Positions 24,632 through 32,464 are shown, counted from the stretch's first letter. The stretch is 56,073 nt of DNA from Defluviimonas salinarum (GCF_026013545.1 NZ_JAPDOG010000025.1:1-56073), one strand, 5' to 3'. Notes: generated by a model not told the origin, from the sequence alone. Made by a program: numbers and translations.

Positions 24632-24828
24632 CACTCTCTCCCGCGTCCCGTCATTCCCTCGGTTCGTTCTCCGCGACGATCCGTTCCGGATTGCGGCCAT
24701 GCTAACGTTCGACCGAGCCGCCGGCCAGAGCCGCGCACGCGGAATGCCGGGGGCGGCGCAAGAACCGGTTTACCGGCGGCGCGATTTCCGCTCTCCTGCA
24801 CGGGACGCTTCGGCCGCGAGATGACCGC

Positions 24829-25395
24829 ATGACGAGTGACAGGATCCACAAGACCCGCACGAGCCGGCTGCAGCGGCTCGGCCGGCTCATCCGCGCGGCG
24901 CTCGACCCGCGCGCCTATGCCCATGCGGTCAAAGTGCTGAACTACTACAATTACACCCATGTCGCCGAACTGCGGAAAGTCACCCGTGGCCAGGGGGTGA
25001 GCATCAGCCCGACCGCGAGCTTTTCCAACGGCCAGAACATCGTGATCGGCGACCGCGTCCATGTCGGCGCGAACACCAGCCTCTGGGCCGGACCCGGCGC
25101 GGCGCGGATCGAGATCGGCTCCGACGCGCTGATTGCGCCCTCGGTGATGGTGACGGCGGCGAGCTATCGCTACAACGACGGCAGCCCGGTCACCGACCAG
25201 GCGATGAACGAGGCGACCGTCCGCATCGGTCGCGACGTCTGGCTCGGTTACGGCGCGGTGGTGCTGGCCGGGGTCACCATCGGCGATGGCGCGATCATCG
25301 GCGCGGGCGCGGTCGTGCGCACCGACATTCCCGCGAACGCGATCGTCGCCGGCAACCCCGCCGCGATCGTCGGCCAGCGCCGCATCCAATCGTAG
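24829..25395 (+). CDS. hexapeptide-repeat acyltransferase
   Basis: The 188-aa protein is of the maltose/galactoside acetyltransferase-like (WcaF-type) group. It has an N-terminal helical region (KVLNYYNYTHVAELRKV), then hexapeptide coils VSISPTASFSNGQNIVIGDRVHVG, IEIGSDALIAPSVMVTA, VRIGRDVWLGYGAVVLAGVTIGD and the terminal VVRTDIPANAIVAGNPAAIV. The His in the usual catalytic position is not obvious; ASYRYNDGSPV occupies that loop, so the acceptor may be unusual. It lies between GT4 and the flippase and probably decorates the EPS repeat unit. Confidence 0.85.
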   Translation: MTSDRIHKTRTSRLQRLGRLIRAALDPRAYAHAVKVLNYYNYTHVAELRKVTRGQGVSISPTASFSNGQNIVIGDRVHVGANTSLWAGPGAARIEIGSDALIAPSVMVTAASYRYNDGSPVTDQAMNEATVRIGRDVWLGYGAVVLAGVTIGDGAIIGAGAVVRTDIPANAIVAGNPAAIVGQRRIQS

Positions 25396-25428
25396 CGCGG
25401 CCGGGGCGGGGCATTCGCACCGCGGCGC

Positions 25429-26847
25429 TCAGGCGGCGCGGTTGCGGATCTGCCGGAAGATGTAGCCCCGCAACGCCTTCATGGAGGCAAGCGCGGCCAG
25501 GCCGCAGACCATGACTACCAGAAGCGGCCAACGCAGCAGGTGACCGGCGAGATCGGGCAGCGTCGGTTCGAAGCCGTCAACCGCGAGCGCCGCGGCGCAG
25601 GTCAGCGCGGCGAGCAGCGAGGGCAGCACGACCGGGCCGAGCTTGAGCCCGGTGCGCCGCGCCGCGAGATGGAGCGACAGGAGATAGCCAAGGACCTCCG
25701 CGCCAACGGCAATCCAGATCAGGAGCATCACGTCGCCGGTACGGTGCACCACGAGCCAGGAGACCGGCAGCGACGACACCCTGAGCAGGTTCGCCGCGAC
25801 CGCGTTGCCGGTGCGCTCGCGCGACAGCGCGACGGTCGTGCTGCCGGTCTTGGCCATACGGACCGCCTGCAGCACCGCGACGGGCACGAGAAGCGGCAGG
25901 ATCGCCGCGTATTTCTCGCCAAGCAGCAGATGGACCACGGGGCCGCCCAAGAGGACGATTCCGAGCAGAAGGACGAGCCCCGCCGCCAGCCCCGCCTCCA
26001 CCGCGGCGACGCCGAGCCACTGGAACGCGGCCGGGCGCTCGCGCGCCGAACTCAGATGCGGCAGGAAGGCCGACTGGTTGGCATTGGCCATGACCAGGGT
26101 CGGCGTCAGCGTCAGCGTGACCGCCATCGAAAAGACCCCGAGCGCCGCCATGCCGAGCTCGCGCCCGACGATCACCCGCTCGCCGTAGAAGACGCCGAAC
26201 AGGAGCGCCCCGTTGATGAGGAGCGGCCAGCCGAACACCGTCGCGCGCCGGATCAGCGCGAGGTCGAAGCCGATCTGGTAGCGCCGCTCGGCCGCGAGAT
26301 GCGACAGGAGCGCCATCGCCCCCGCCTGCACCAGAAGCGAGATCAGCATGATCCGGTAGTCGCCATAAAGAAGCGCCAGCGGCCAGATCGCGAGCAGCGC
26401 GACCAGCGGCGGAATCGACTGCGACAGGATGAACGGCCGGAAGTTCAGGTGGCGCTTGAGCCGGTGGATGTCGAAATGCTGCAAACCATTGATCAGCGGG
26501 ACCACGGCGATGACCTGGTAGGCCCAGGCGACATGCTCGATGCCGAGAAAGCGCGCGGTCGGATGGGCGATCACCAACAGGACGAGGCTCGCGAAGACGC
26601 CGCGCGCCAGCTGGAAGCCCTGCATCACGCTCTGGAACCGCGGATCGTCGCCGTCCTTGTCGACGACGATCATCTGGCTCAGCCCGAACTGCGACAGCAT
26701 CTCGACGACCGACATGACGATCGCGAAGGTCGCGGCGATGCCGTAGTCCTCGGGGCTCACGAGCCGCGCGACGATCAGGTTGCGTGCCAGCAGAAGCGCC
26801 GAGCCGAGCGCGTTACCCGATACAAGCATGGCGGCCTTCTTCAGCAT
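25429..26847 (-). CDS. Wzx-like polysaccharide flippase (MVF/PST family)
   Basis: This 472-aa membrane protein of the MOP superfamily starts MLKKAAMLVSGNALGSALLLARNLIVARLVSPEDYG, the typical PST/Wzx opening. It continues with about 12 hydrophobic segments (FSMAVTLTLTPTLVMANANQ, LVLLLGIVLLGGPVVHLLLG, PVAVLQAVRMAKTGSTTVAL). It would flip the lipid-linked repeat unit to the periplasm for the Wzy-like polymerase. It ends the EPS locus; arfB follows on the same strand but is functionally unrelated. The 5' region contains a dyad GCCACA-N11-TGTGGC at 26937-26959. Confidence 0.9.
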   Translation of the reverse strand: MLKKAAMLVSGNALGSALLLARNLIVARLVSPEDYGIAATFAIVMSVVEMLSQFGLSQMIVVDKDGDDPRFQSVMQGFQLARGVFASLVLLVIAHPTARFLGIEHVAWAYQVIAVVPLINGLQHFDIHRLKRHLNFRPFILSQSIPPLVALLAIWPLALLYGDYRIMLISLLVQAGAMALLSHLAAERRYQIGFDLALIRRATVFGWPLLINGALLFGVFYGERVIVGRELGMAALGVFSMAVTLTLTPTLVMANANQSAFLPHLSSARERPAAFQWLGVAAVEAGLAAGLVLLLGIVLLGGPVVHLLLGEKYAAILPLLVPVAVLQAVRMAKTGSTTVALSRERTGNAVAANLLRVSSLPVSWLVVHRTGDVMLLIWIAVGAEVLGYLLSLHLAARRTGLKLGPVVLPSLLAALTCAAALAVDGFEPTLPDLAGHLLRWPLLVVMVCGLAALASMKALRGYIFRQIRNRAA

Positions 26848-26936
26848 GTTGTCCGGTCAGTCCCGCTCGGTACGCTCACATTGCCCACATTAAACACGCT
26901 TCATCTCGCGCTGTCTGCGCCGCCGACCGCCGCAGT

Positions 26937-26959
26937 GCCACATGTTGCGCCATTGTGGC
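26937..26959. promoter_or_regulatory. inverted repeat GCCACA-N11-TGTGGC upstream of the flippase gene
   Basis: Perfect 6-bp arms at 26937-26942 and 26954-26959, about 100 bp upstream of the flippase start. The 10-mer CGCCATTGTG (26948-26957) inside it also occurs at 8911-8920 upstream of the polymerase gene, so it may be a shared EPS regulatory site. Confidence 0.4.
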
Positions 26960-26998
26960 CGATCCGCGCGGCAGGTGGGCTTTGCCACCGGACCGGGG

Positions 26999-27418
26999 TC
27001 AATCCTCCTCGACCTTCCCGCGCAGCGCCTTGACCTGGCCGCGCGCGGTCTTGGCCTGGAGCCGCCGCCGCTGGCTGCCGAGCGTCGGCCTAGTCGCGAT
27101 CCGCCGCTTCGGCGCGACAAGCGCGGCGCGGATCAGCTCGACCAGCCGCTCGCGGGCCAGTTCGCGGTTGCGCATCTGGCTGCGGGTCTCCTCGGCGCGG
27201 ATCACGATGGCGCCGTCATTGGTCCAGCGCCGACCGGCGAGCCGCTTCAGCCGCTTCTTGACCGGCTTCGCCAGATGCGGGCTGCGCTCGGCCTCGAAGC
27301 GGAGCTCGACCGCGGTCTCGACCTTGTTGACGTTCTGTCCGCCCGGCCCGGAAGAGCGGCTGAAGCTCTCGGTCAGTTCCCAGTCGGCGATGGTGATCTC
27401 GTCGTCGATGCGCAGCAT
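26999..27418 (-). CDS. arfB: alternative ribosome-rescue factor / peptidyl-tRNA hydrolase ArfB
   Basis: ArfB (YaeJ) frees ribosomes stalled on mRNAs that lack a stop codon by hydrolysing the peptidyl-tRNA. The 139-aa protein has the release-factor GGQ loop SRSSGPGGQNVNKVET (GGQ at residues 26-28) and a basic C-terminal tail (RIATRPTLGSQRRR...KALRGK) that enters the mRNA channel. It lacks the codon-recognition domains of RF1/RF2, as expected. The start MLRIDDEITI matches the family. It is separated from the EPS flippase by 151 bp and is likely an independent unit. Confidence 0.95.
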   Translation of the reverse strand: MLRIDDEITIADWELTESFSRSSGPGGQNVNKVETAVELRFEAERSPHLAKPVKKRLKRLAGRRWTNDGAIVIRAEETRSQMRNRELARERLVELIRAALVAPKRRIATRPTLGSQRRRLQAKTARGQVKALRGKVEED

Positions 27419-27685
27419 GGTTCCGGTCTTAGGTGGGCGCCCGACCCGTGTCCATGCGTCGGCGCGAAGGGATCCCGCCAGCCGATCTTGAACGCCGGCG
27501 CCGGCCTTGCCAAGATCACTGCCTTGTCCGAGCGGAGATGATACGCGTGGTATCGACACCAACGGAAGCACGAGCCCCACGTCCCGGTGCGGCACGCGTC
27601 GGCAGGCCGGGCGCGTGAAGCTCGAACCTCTCCTCGACGAACCGCTCTTCTTCATCGATCATCTCGGCGGCGAGGGGGCGATCTG

Positions 27686-28333
27686 GTGATCGCCTTCTCC
27701 TTGATCGGCCACGATCCGGCGCGCCGGCCCTCTCCCGAATTCGTGGCGACCGCCATTGGCCGCGGCACCGGGGCCTCACCCCGACGGGCGCTGTTCGTCA
27801 TGGACGAGAGCCGCAGTTGGGGCAACGATCCCGGTTTCGCCCCGGTGCTGCGGCGCGCTCTGGATCGCGTGGCGGCGCGGGCACCGGTCACACAGATCGC
27901 CACCACAGGCCAGTCGATGGGCGCCTTCTCGGCGCTCGTTGCGGCCCGGACCCTGCCGGTGGACGTGGTGGTCGACTTCTCTCCGCAATGGTCGGTGATG
28001 CCAGGCGTGGTCCCTGGCGAAGACCGCTGGGCGCGCTGGACCGCGCGCCTGTCCCGGATCGACTGGCCGACCGCGCCACTTCCCGCAGCCGGCGGCGATC
28101 GGACCTGCCTCTTCCACGGCGCGGTCGACGATCTGCCGCATGCGAGGCACTTTCCCTGCCAGACCGGGACCGACCAGTTGCTCTTTCCCGGTCTCGGGCA
28201 TTTCGACCTCGTGCCGCACCTGAAGGTGCGCGGCGTGCTCTCGGGCGTGATGGAGGCTGCGCTCGCCGGGGATCGCCAACGTATCCTGCGGCAGCGCTTT
28301 GTCGATGCTCAGGATCGGCGGGATCTCGGGTAG
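27686..28333 (+). CDS. alpha/beta-hydrolase-like protein, probably frameshifted at its 5' end
   Basis: The 215-aa frame starts at GTG 27686 after GAGGGGG and contains a nucleophile-elbow-like GQSMGAFSALVAA, an acidic loop VVDFSPQWSVM, and GLGHFDLVPHL, which could give the catalytic His. It would fit an alpha/beta-hydrolase missing its first strands. A plausible missing N-terminus (KLEPLLDEPLFFIDHLGGEG) lies just upstream in another frame from GTG 27615 and stops at 27687-27689. One extra G in the G-run at about 27673-27678 would fuse the two into one frame reading ...GGEGGDLVIAFSLIGH. Either a real frameshift mutation, a sequencing error in the homopolymer, or two overlapping genes is possible. 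Confidence 0.6.
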   Translation: MIAFSLIGHDPARRPSPEFVATAIGRGTGASPRRALFVMDESRSWGNDPGFAPVLRRALDRVAARAPVTQIATTGQSMGAFSALVAARTLPVDVVVDFSPQWSVMPGVVPGEDRWARWTARLSRIDWPTAPLPAAGGDRTCLFHGAVDDLPHARHFPCQTGTDQLLFPGLGHFDLVPHLKVRGVLSGVMEAALAGDRQRILRQRFVDAQDRRDLG

Positions 28334-28372
28334 CGGCGACAGGCGCGTCGCGCCCCAGGCAGCGATACGGAA

Positions 28373-28399
28373 AGGGCCGTTCCGATTAGGAACGGCCCT
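28373..28399 (-). terminator. strong intrinsic terminator, 11-bp perfect stem
   Basis: On the minus strand AGGGCCGTTCC, loop TAATC and GGAACGGCCCT pair perfectly, followed by TTTCCG (the U-tract shared with the stem base). On the plus strand no T-run follows, so it is oriented for the structured RNA at 28373-28565. It could still also stop plus-strand transcripts from the hydrolase-like gene. Confidence 0.75.
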
Positions 28400-28479
28400 C
28401 CGAGATCTACGGAGATGGGCCAGTTAGGGTGTCGAAGATCGACCGGCCCAGTCAGGGTTCTTAACCCTAGGGTTTGCCC

Positions 28480-28536
28480 TCAGGCCACGGCCCCCCTGAC
28501 TGTCCCGACACCTCTCTCCAATATCACTCTCGACAC
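28480..28536 (-). CDS. possible 18-aa leader peptide or small ORF behind an extreme Shine-Dalgarno
   Basis: GTG at 28536-28534 opens a frame of 18 codons (MSRVILERGVGTVRGAVA) ending in TGA at 28482-28480. GGAGG lies 7 nt upstream, the optimal distance, within a 17-nt perfect match to the 16S rRNA 3' end. Its codons overlap the stems of the structured RNA, so translation would change folding. The peptide has no run of one amino acid that would mark a classical amino-acid attenuator. Whether it is translated is unknown. Confidence 0.35.
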   Translation of the reverse strand: MSRVILERGVGTVRGAVA

Positions 28537-28570
28537 TGGATCACCTCCTTTCGCTGCGTTGCCGTTAACA

Positions 28571-28600
28571 GTAGCGTGCCACAGATTTGGTGTTTGTCAA
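28571..28600 (-). promoter_or_regulatory. candidate promoter for the structured RNA
   Basis: TTGACA, a consensus -35 box, reads on the minus strand at 28600 to 28595, seven bases past the yhhQ stop codon. A clear -10 hexamer is lacking; ACGCTA at 17-bp spacing or TACTGT at 21-bp are the nearest. The local AT-richness (28580-28625) supports a promoter. Confidence 0.45.
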
Positions 28601-28606
28601 AACTTT

Positions 28607-29230
28607 TCACACAACTTTTTCCGTCAATCTTGCAACAATCAGCCGAAACGGCACGAGCGCAACAAGCGCGAGCGCAAGCTTGACCAGCCAGTCGGCGACC
28701 GCCAGCGACATCCAGAGCGGCGCCTCCGGTCCGATCCCGAGCATCGGCAAGACCTCTCCCGCCCAGCTCACGTCATTGCCCGGCTCGAGAAACCCCAAGG
28801 CCCCGGAGAAGGCGACCGAGAAGAAGATCGCCGTGTCGAGCGAGGATCCCGCCAGCGTCGAGACCAGCGGCGCCCGCCACCAGCGGCCCTCGCGCAGGCG
28901 GTCGAAGATCCCGACATCGACCATCTGGGCGGTGAGGAAGGCGAGCCCCGATCCGATCGCGATCCGCCAGGTCACGAGCGGGCCGAACTCGCCCGCGATC
29001 TGCGTGCCGACGAGCGAGCAGGCGAGGCCGACGAGGAAGCCCGCCACAACCACCCGGCGCGCGGCGGCGGGACCCTGCAGGCGGTTCGCGAGGTCTGTAA
29101 CGAGGAAGGCGAAGGGATAGGTGAAGGCGCCCCAGGTCAGCCACTGGCCGAAGAGGAACTGCACGAGGATGTTCGAGGCGACGACGATCGCCGCCATGGC
29201 GAGGATGCCGGGGATCAATCTGCGGGTCAT
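28607..29230 (-). CDS. yhhQ: queuosine precursor transporter (YhhQ/VUT family)
   Basis: The 207-aa membrane protein has about six hydrophobic segments. It contains the VUT-family signatures FAFLVTDLANRLQGPAAARRVVVAGF and IAIGSGLAFLTAQMVDVGIFDRLREGRWW. YhhQ-type proteins import preQ0/preQ1 for tRNA queuosine synthesis. ATG 29230 is preceded by GGAG. The gap to the upstream esterase-like gene is only 34 nt, so a preQ1 riboswitch would have to lie elsewhere; none was seen. Its stop codon lies just before the promoter of the structured RNA. Confidence 0.9.
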   Translation of the reverse strand: MTRRLIPGILAMAAIVVASNILVQFLFGQWLTWGAFTYPFAFLVTDLANRLQGPAAARRVVVAGFLVGLACSLVGTQIAGEFGPLVTWRIAIGSGLAFLTAQMVDVGIFDRLREGRWWRAPLVSTLAGSSLDTAIFFSVAFSGALGFLEPGNDVSWAGEVLPMLGIGPEAPLWMSLAVADWLVKLALALVALVPFRLIVARLTEKVV

Positions 29231-29264
29231 GCGCGCTCCGTGTGCGTGCCGAGATGCAAGGGGG

Positions 29265-30155
29265 TCATTCCTCGATCCGGTAGTCCGCGATCTCGGTCCG
29301 TTGCACCGGCAGGAAATTGTCGTCCGCGATCATCGTCAGCCGGGTCGCCCCGGCGGGGTCGCGCCAGACCGCGATGCCCTCGAGATTGTCATGTACCCCG
29401 GCGCTGGTCTCGAGCACCGTCTCCTCGGCCGCGATGCGGTCGTCGGCGATCGTGAAGCGGCGGACCCGGCTCTTGAATCCGAGAGCTGGCCAGAAGTCGC
29501 GTTCGAGAAGATAGAGCCGCCCATCTGGTCCGAAATCGGCGCCGACCGGCAGCCAGCCGGGATCGCGGCGGATCGCGAACGGCTGGTCCCATGCCTCGTT
29601 GCGGTAGCGGAACACCGGGAACGGACGGCCCTTCGCGCCAGACCGTTCGGGCAAGGTGTAGAGCGTGCCCTCGGCGTCGATCGCCAGAGCCTCGAGGCCG
29701 GAATTGTATTCCAGGTCGGCAAAGACCTCCGCGCGGAGTTCGCGCTCCGACGGTTGGCGCCGGCCAGGGTAGTATGCGACCCGGTCGAAAAGCTCGAACG
29801 ACAGGTAGAAGCCGCCGCCAGGCGCGAGGGCCACCCCCTCTGAATCTGCCTTTGCCGAGCGCAGTCGTTCTCCGTCCGGGGCCAGCAACTTCACGACCGG
29901 TCCGGCCGAGACGGCCGTCACCCTGCCATCCGGATCACGCTGGAACTGCCCCTCCACGGTCGCGCCGCTGTCGGAAACCGCAATGAACAGGACGCCGTCC
30001 GCGGAGATGTCCAGCCCGGAGAAGCCGCCGAAACCCGCGTCCGCCACCTCCCAGTCATAGGATCCGACAAGCTGCGCCCGCGGCGCGGCGGCAGCGGCCA
30101 CGGCTTGCGCCGAGACCAGAGCCAGCGTCAGTCCGAGGCGAGTACGGCGGCGCAT
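29265..30155 (-). CDS. secreted phytase-like esterase (esterase-like activity of phytase family)
   Basis: The 296-aa protein has a signal peptide (MRRRTRLGLTLALVSAQAVAAAAA) and a beta-propeller-like body with SGLDISADGVLFIAVSDSGA, KADSEGVALAPGGGFYLSFE, EYNSGLEALAIDAEGTLYTL and HDNLEGIAVWRDPAGATRL. These acidic Glu-Gly/Glu-Ala loops are the hallmark of the PF13449-type family found in alkaline phytases. It probably acts in the periplasm on a phosphate ester, substrate unknown. Its start overlaps the 3' end of mepA by 28 bp, so the two are coupled. Confidence 0.85.
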   Translation of the reverse strand: MRRRTRLGLTLALVSAQAVAAAAAPRAQLVGSYDWEVADAGFGGFSGLDISADGVLFIAVSDSGATVEGQFQRDPDGRVTAVSAGPVVKLLAPDGERLRSAKADSEGVALAPGGGFYLSFELFDRVAYYPGRRQPSERELRAEVFADLEYNSGLEALAIDAEGTLYTLPERSGAKGRPFPVFRYRNEAWDQPFAIRRDPGWLPVGADFGPDGRLYLLERDFWPALGFKSRVRRFTIADDRIAAEETVLETSAGVHDNLEGIAVWRDPAGATRLTMIADDNFLPVQRTEIADYRIEE

Positions 30156-31018
30156 TGGCGCGGCAGATCGGCCATCGTGTAATCCCGCGCACCCCTCTTG
30201 CGCGGTCCCTTCGGCCCCTTCGGCGGGTTCTTCAGCTCATCGAGATAGGTGGTGACCCACCAGGTCAGGGTCTCGTCGCAGCCGTCGCCGCCCTTCGAAA
30301 GCTCGGCCACGGTCGGTGTCTGGGTCCGACAGCCGGGCGAGCCCTTGGGGCATTTCAGGCGAACATGGAAATGGCTGTCATGACCGTAGAGCGGGCGGAT
30401 CTTCTGCAGCCACTTGCGGTCGGAGGCGCGCGCGCCCTTGCACATCTCGATCTTCACCGCGGCGGCGACGAAGATGCGGTCGACCCGCGGGTCCGAGGCC
30501 GCGGCGGCAAGCAGCCGATGGTGCGTCGCGCTCCAGTTCCCATTCACGCGCTTCTGGTCGGCGGTGCGGACCGAGGCCGAACTGACCTTCTCGCGCTCGC
30601 CCCGGCTGAGGTCGAGCCGCGCGGGCGGCAGCATCCAGATATCGGCATCGAGCCCGATCTGGTGGCTCGAATGTCCCGAGGTCATCGGCCCGCCCCTCGG
30701 CTGGCTCATGTCGCCGATATAGAGCCCGGCCCAGCCGAGCTTGCGGGCATGGGCCGAGAGGTCGACGACGAACTGCACCAGCGCCGGATGGCCCCAGTTG
30801 CGGTTGCGGCTGAGCCGCATCGCCTGCCACGTCGGGCCGCTCTCGGGCAGTTGCACAAGCCCCGCGCCGCAGCCCTTGGCATAGGTGCCGATCGAGGCCG
30901 GCTGATGCGCCGAGGCGGTGCGCTTGGCGCCGAATAGCTGGTTCGCCCGGGGCTCGGCCGCCGCCGGCGCCGCAAGTGTGCCAAGGATTGCCAGAATGCC
31001 GAAGGCCCGTCCGATCAT
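30128..31018 (-). CDS. mepA: penicillin-insensitive murein endopeptidase
   Basis: MepA is a periplasmic LAS-type zinc metallopeptidase that cuts D-Ala-meso-DAP cross-links in peptidoglycan. The 296-aa protein has a signal peptide (IGRAFGILAILGTLAAPAAA). Family motifs include HPALVQFVVDLSAHARKLG, GDMSQPRGGPMTSGHSSHQIGLDADIW (the HxxGxxxD-like zinc site), and YGHDSHFHVRLKCP near the C-terminus. Conserved Cys residues (CKGAR, CPKGSPGC, CDETLTWW) fit the disulfides of the family. Start 31018 is preferred over GTG 31045, because GAGAGGCAGG lies just upstream and the signal peptide then begins at once. Confidence 0.92.
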   Translation of the reverse strand: MIGRAFGILAILGTLAAPAAAEPRANQLFGAKRTASAHQPASIGTYAKGCGAGLVQLPESGPTWQAMRLSRNRNWGHPALVQFVVDLSAHARKLGWAGLYIGDMSQPRGGPMTSGHSSHQIGLDADIWMLPPARLDLSRGEREKVSSASVRTADQKRVNGNWSATHHRLLAAAASDPRVDRIFVAAAVKIEMCKGARASDRKWLQKIRPLYGHDSHFHVRLKCPKGSPGCRTQTPTVAELSKGGDGCDETLTWWVTTYLDELKNPPKGPKGPRKRGARDYTMADLPRQCAAVLASD

Positions 31019-31034
31019 GCCTGCCTCTCGCGCT

Positions 31035-32399
31035 TTATCGTTCACCCCGGGGATTGACCCAGCTCAGGAGCAGCATGCCAAGAAGGAAGAGCGCGATCAA
31101 CGGTATCGCGATGCCGATCCGCTGCGAGCCGCTGAGTGTGGTGAAGACAGCGACCGAGAACGGCCCCACAAAGGCAGTGGCCTTGCCCGAGAGCGCGTAG
31201 AGCCCGAAGGCCTCGGTCGCGCGCGCAGCCGATGTGTGAAAGACCATCATCGTGCGGCTCGACGCCTGCAGCGTGCCGCCCGCCGCGCCGATCACGATGC
31301 CGCAGATGTAGAAGATGGTGTCCGGCGCCGTCGAGCCCGCCGCGAAGGGAACCCCGTAGAACGCCTCGCGCGACATGCCGGCGATGACGAGGCAGACCGC
31401 GATCAGAACGACCATCGACAGCATGATCACCGGTTTCGGCCCCTTCGCGCTGTCCACCTTGCCGCCGAGCCAGCTGAAGAGCGCGGCCGAGACCGCGGCG
31501 ACGACGCCGAAGAGGCCGATCTTGCCGATCGACCAGCCGAGCACGCCCGAGGCATAGACGCCACCGAAGGCGTAGAGCGCATTGAGCGCGTCGCGGTAGA
31601 ACATCGACGAGAGGAGATAGGCGGCGAGGCTTCGGCGCACCTTGAGCGATTTCAGGAGCTGCCAGAGGTCCGACATGGCCCGGCCGATATGAATGCCTCG
31701 GGAGGCGGTCCGGGGCTCGCGCACCCAGAGGAAGAACGGCACCATGAAGACCGCGTACCAGAGCGCCGTGAAGGGTCCGACCGCGCGCGCATCCTCACGC
31801 GCCGTGTAATCGAGCAGGCCAAGGCCTGGCGCGAGCCCGGCGCGGGTCTGGCCCGACGGTTCGGCGACGAAGAAGACCAGCATGATCGCGAGCGAGATGA
31901 TCCCGCCGAGATAGCCGAAGGCGAAGCCCGAGCCCGAGACCCGGCCCATCTCGGCGTCCCCCGCCAGCCCCGGCATCAGCGAGTTGGTGAAGATCGTGGC
32001 GAATTCCATGCCGATCAGGCCGATGCCGAAGAAGACCATCGCGCGCAGGAGGTCGGGCTCGCCCGGCGCCAGGTTCCACAGCATCCAGGCGCCCACCACG
32101 TAGCAGGCCGAGAAGATCCAGATCCAGAGCATGCGCCGGCCCGACTGGTCGGCCACCGCGCCGAGGATCGGGGCGAGGCAGGCGATGAGGACGCCGGAGA
32201 CGGTCTGGCCCCAGCCCCAATAGGCCTGCGCCGCCGCGCCCGCGGCCTCGGCATCCATGCCCTGACCCGCGAAATGCGCCCGCGCCACCTCGGCGAAATA
32301 GGGGCCGAAGACGAAGGTGAGAAGCAATGTCGCATAGGGCTGGCTTGCCCAGTCAAAGAACCACCAGCCCCAGATCCGCTTCCGCGCCGAAACCGTCAT
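31035..32399 (-). CDS. MFS transporter, UMF1/Atg22-like
   Basis: The 454-aa protein has about 12 membrane segments and the family opening RIWGWWFFDWASQPYATLLLTFVFGPYF. Further matches are ADQSGRRMLWIWIFSACYVVGAW and, late in the protein, GAAGGTLQASSRTMMVFHT with EAFGLYALSGKATAFVGP, typical of bacterial UMF1 transporters related to yeast Atg22 (vacuole effluxer). The substrate is unknown. It lies 16 nt upstream of mepA on the same strand and is probably co-transcribed with it. Confidence 0.88.
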   Translation of the reverse strand: MTVSARKRIWGWWFFDWASQPYATLLLTFVFGPYFAEVARAHFAGQGMDAEAAGAAAQAYWGWGQTVSGVLIACLAPILGAVADQSGRRMLWIWIFSACYVVGAWMLWNLAPGEPDLLRAMVFFGIGLIGMEFATIFTNSLMPGLAGDAEMGRVSGSGFAFGYLGGIISLAIMLVFFVAEPSGQTRAGLAPGLGLLDYTAREDARAVGPFTALWYAVFMVPFFLWVREPRTASRGIHIGRAMSDLWQLLKSLKVRRSLAAYLLSSMFYRDALNALYAFGGVYASGVLGWSIGKIGLFGVVAAVSAALFSWLGGKVDSAKGPKPVIMLSMVVLIAVCLVIAGMSREAFYGVPFAAGSTAPDTIFYICGIVIGAAGGTLQASSRTMMVFHTSAARATEAFGLYALSGKATAFVGPFSVAVFTTLSGSQRIGIAIPLIALFLLGMLLLSWVNPRGER

Positions 32400-32464
32400 G
32401 CCTGCCCCCGCTCGCTTTAACGGGATCAAGACGGAAAAGCCGCGCGAACGCAAGTGACCCCGCG

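Larger units (their letters stand above)
28373..28565 (-). ncRNA. candidate structured small RNA with a 17-nt anti-16S element (hyper Shine-Dalgarno)
   Basis: A minus-strand transcript of about 190 nt is predicted from the -35 box at 28595-28600 to the terminator at 28373-28399. It contains GAAAGGAGGTGATCCAG (28552 to 28536), a perfect complement of the last bases of 16S rRNA, a short frame beginning with GTG 28536, and several stems. CAGTCAGGG (28502-28494) pairs with CCCTGACTG (28457-28449). GTGTCGA (28536-28530) or GGTGTCG (28512-28506) can each pair with CGACAC(C) around 28435-28428, so the two stems exclude each other. It is not SRP RNA, RNase P or tmRNA by any motif I could find. 6S RNA cannot be excluded by eye. 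Confidence 0.5.

Noticed and set aside
26848-26998. small gene or tRNA between the flippase and arfB
   Set aside because: No frame with a start and SD and no cloverleaf could be built; only the dyad at 26937 was found.
28536-28552. 16S rRNA 3'-end fragment (CTGGATCACCTCCTTTC on the plus strand)
   Set aside because: The bases before and after do not match 16S or a spacer, and the minus strand has a promoter, SD spacing and terminator. It is better read as a complement of the anti-SD on a minus-strand RNA.
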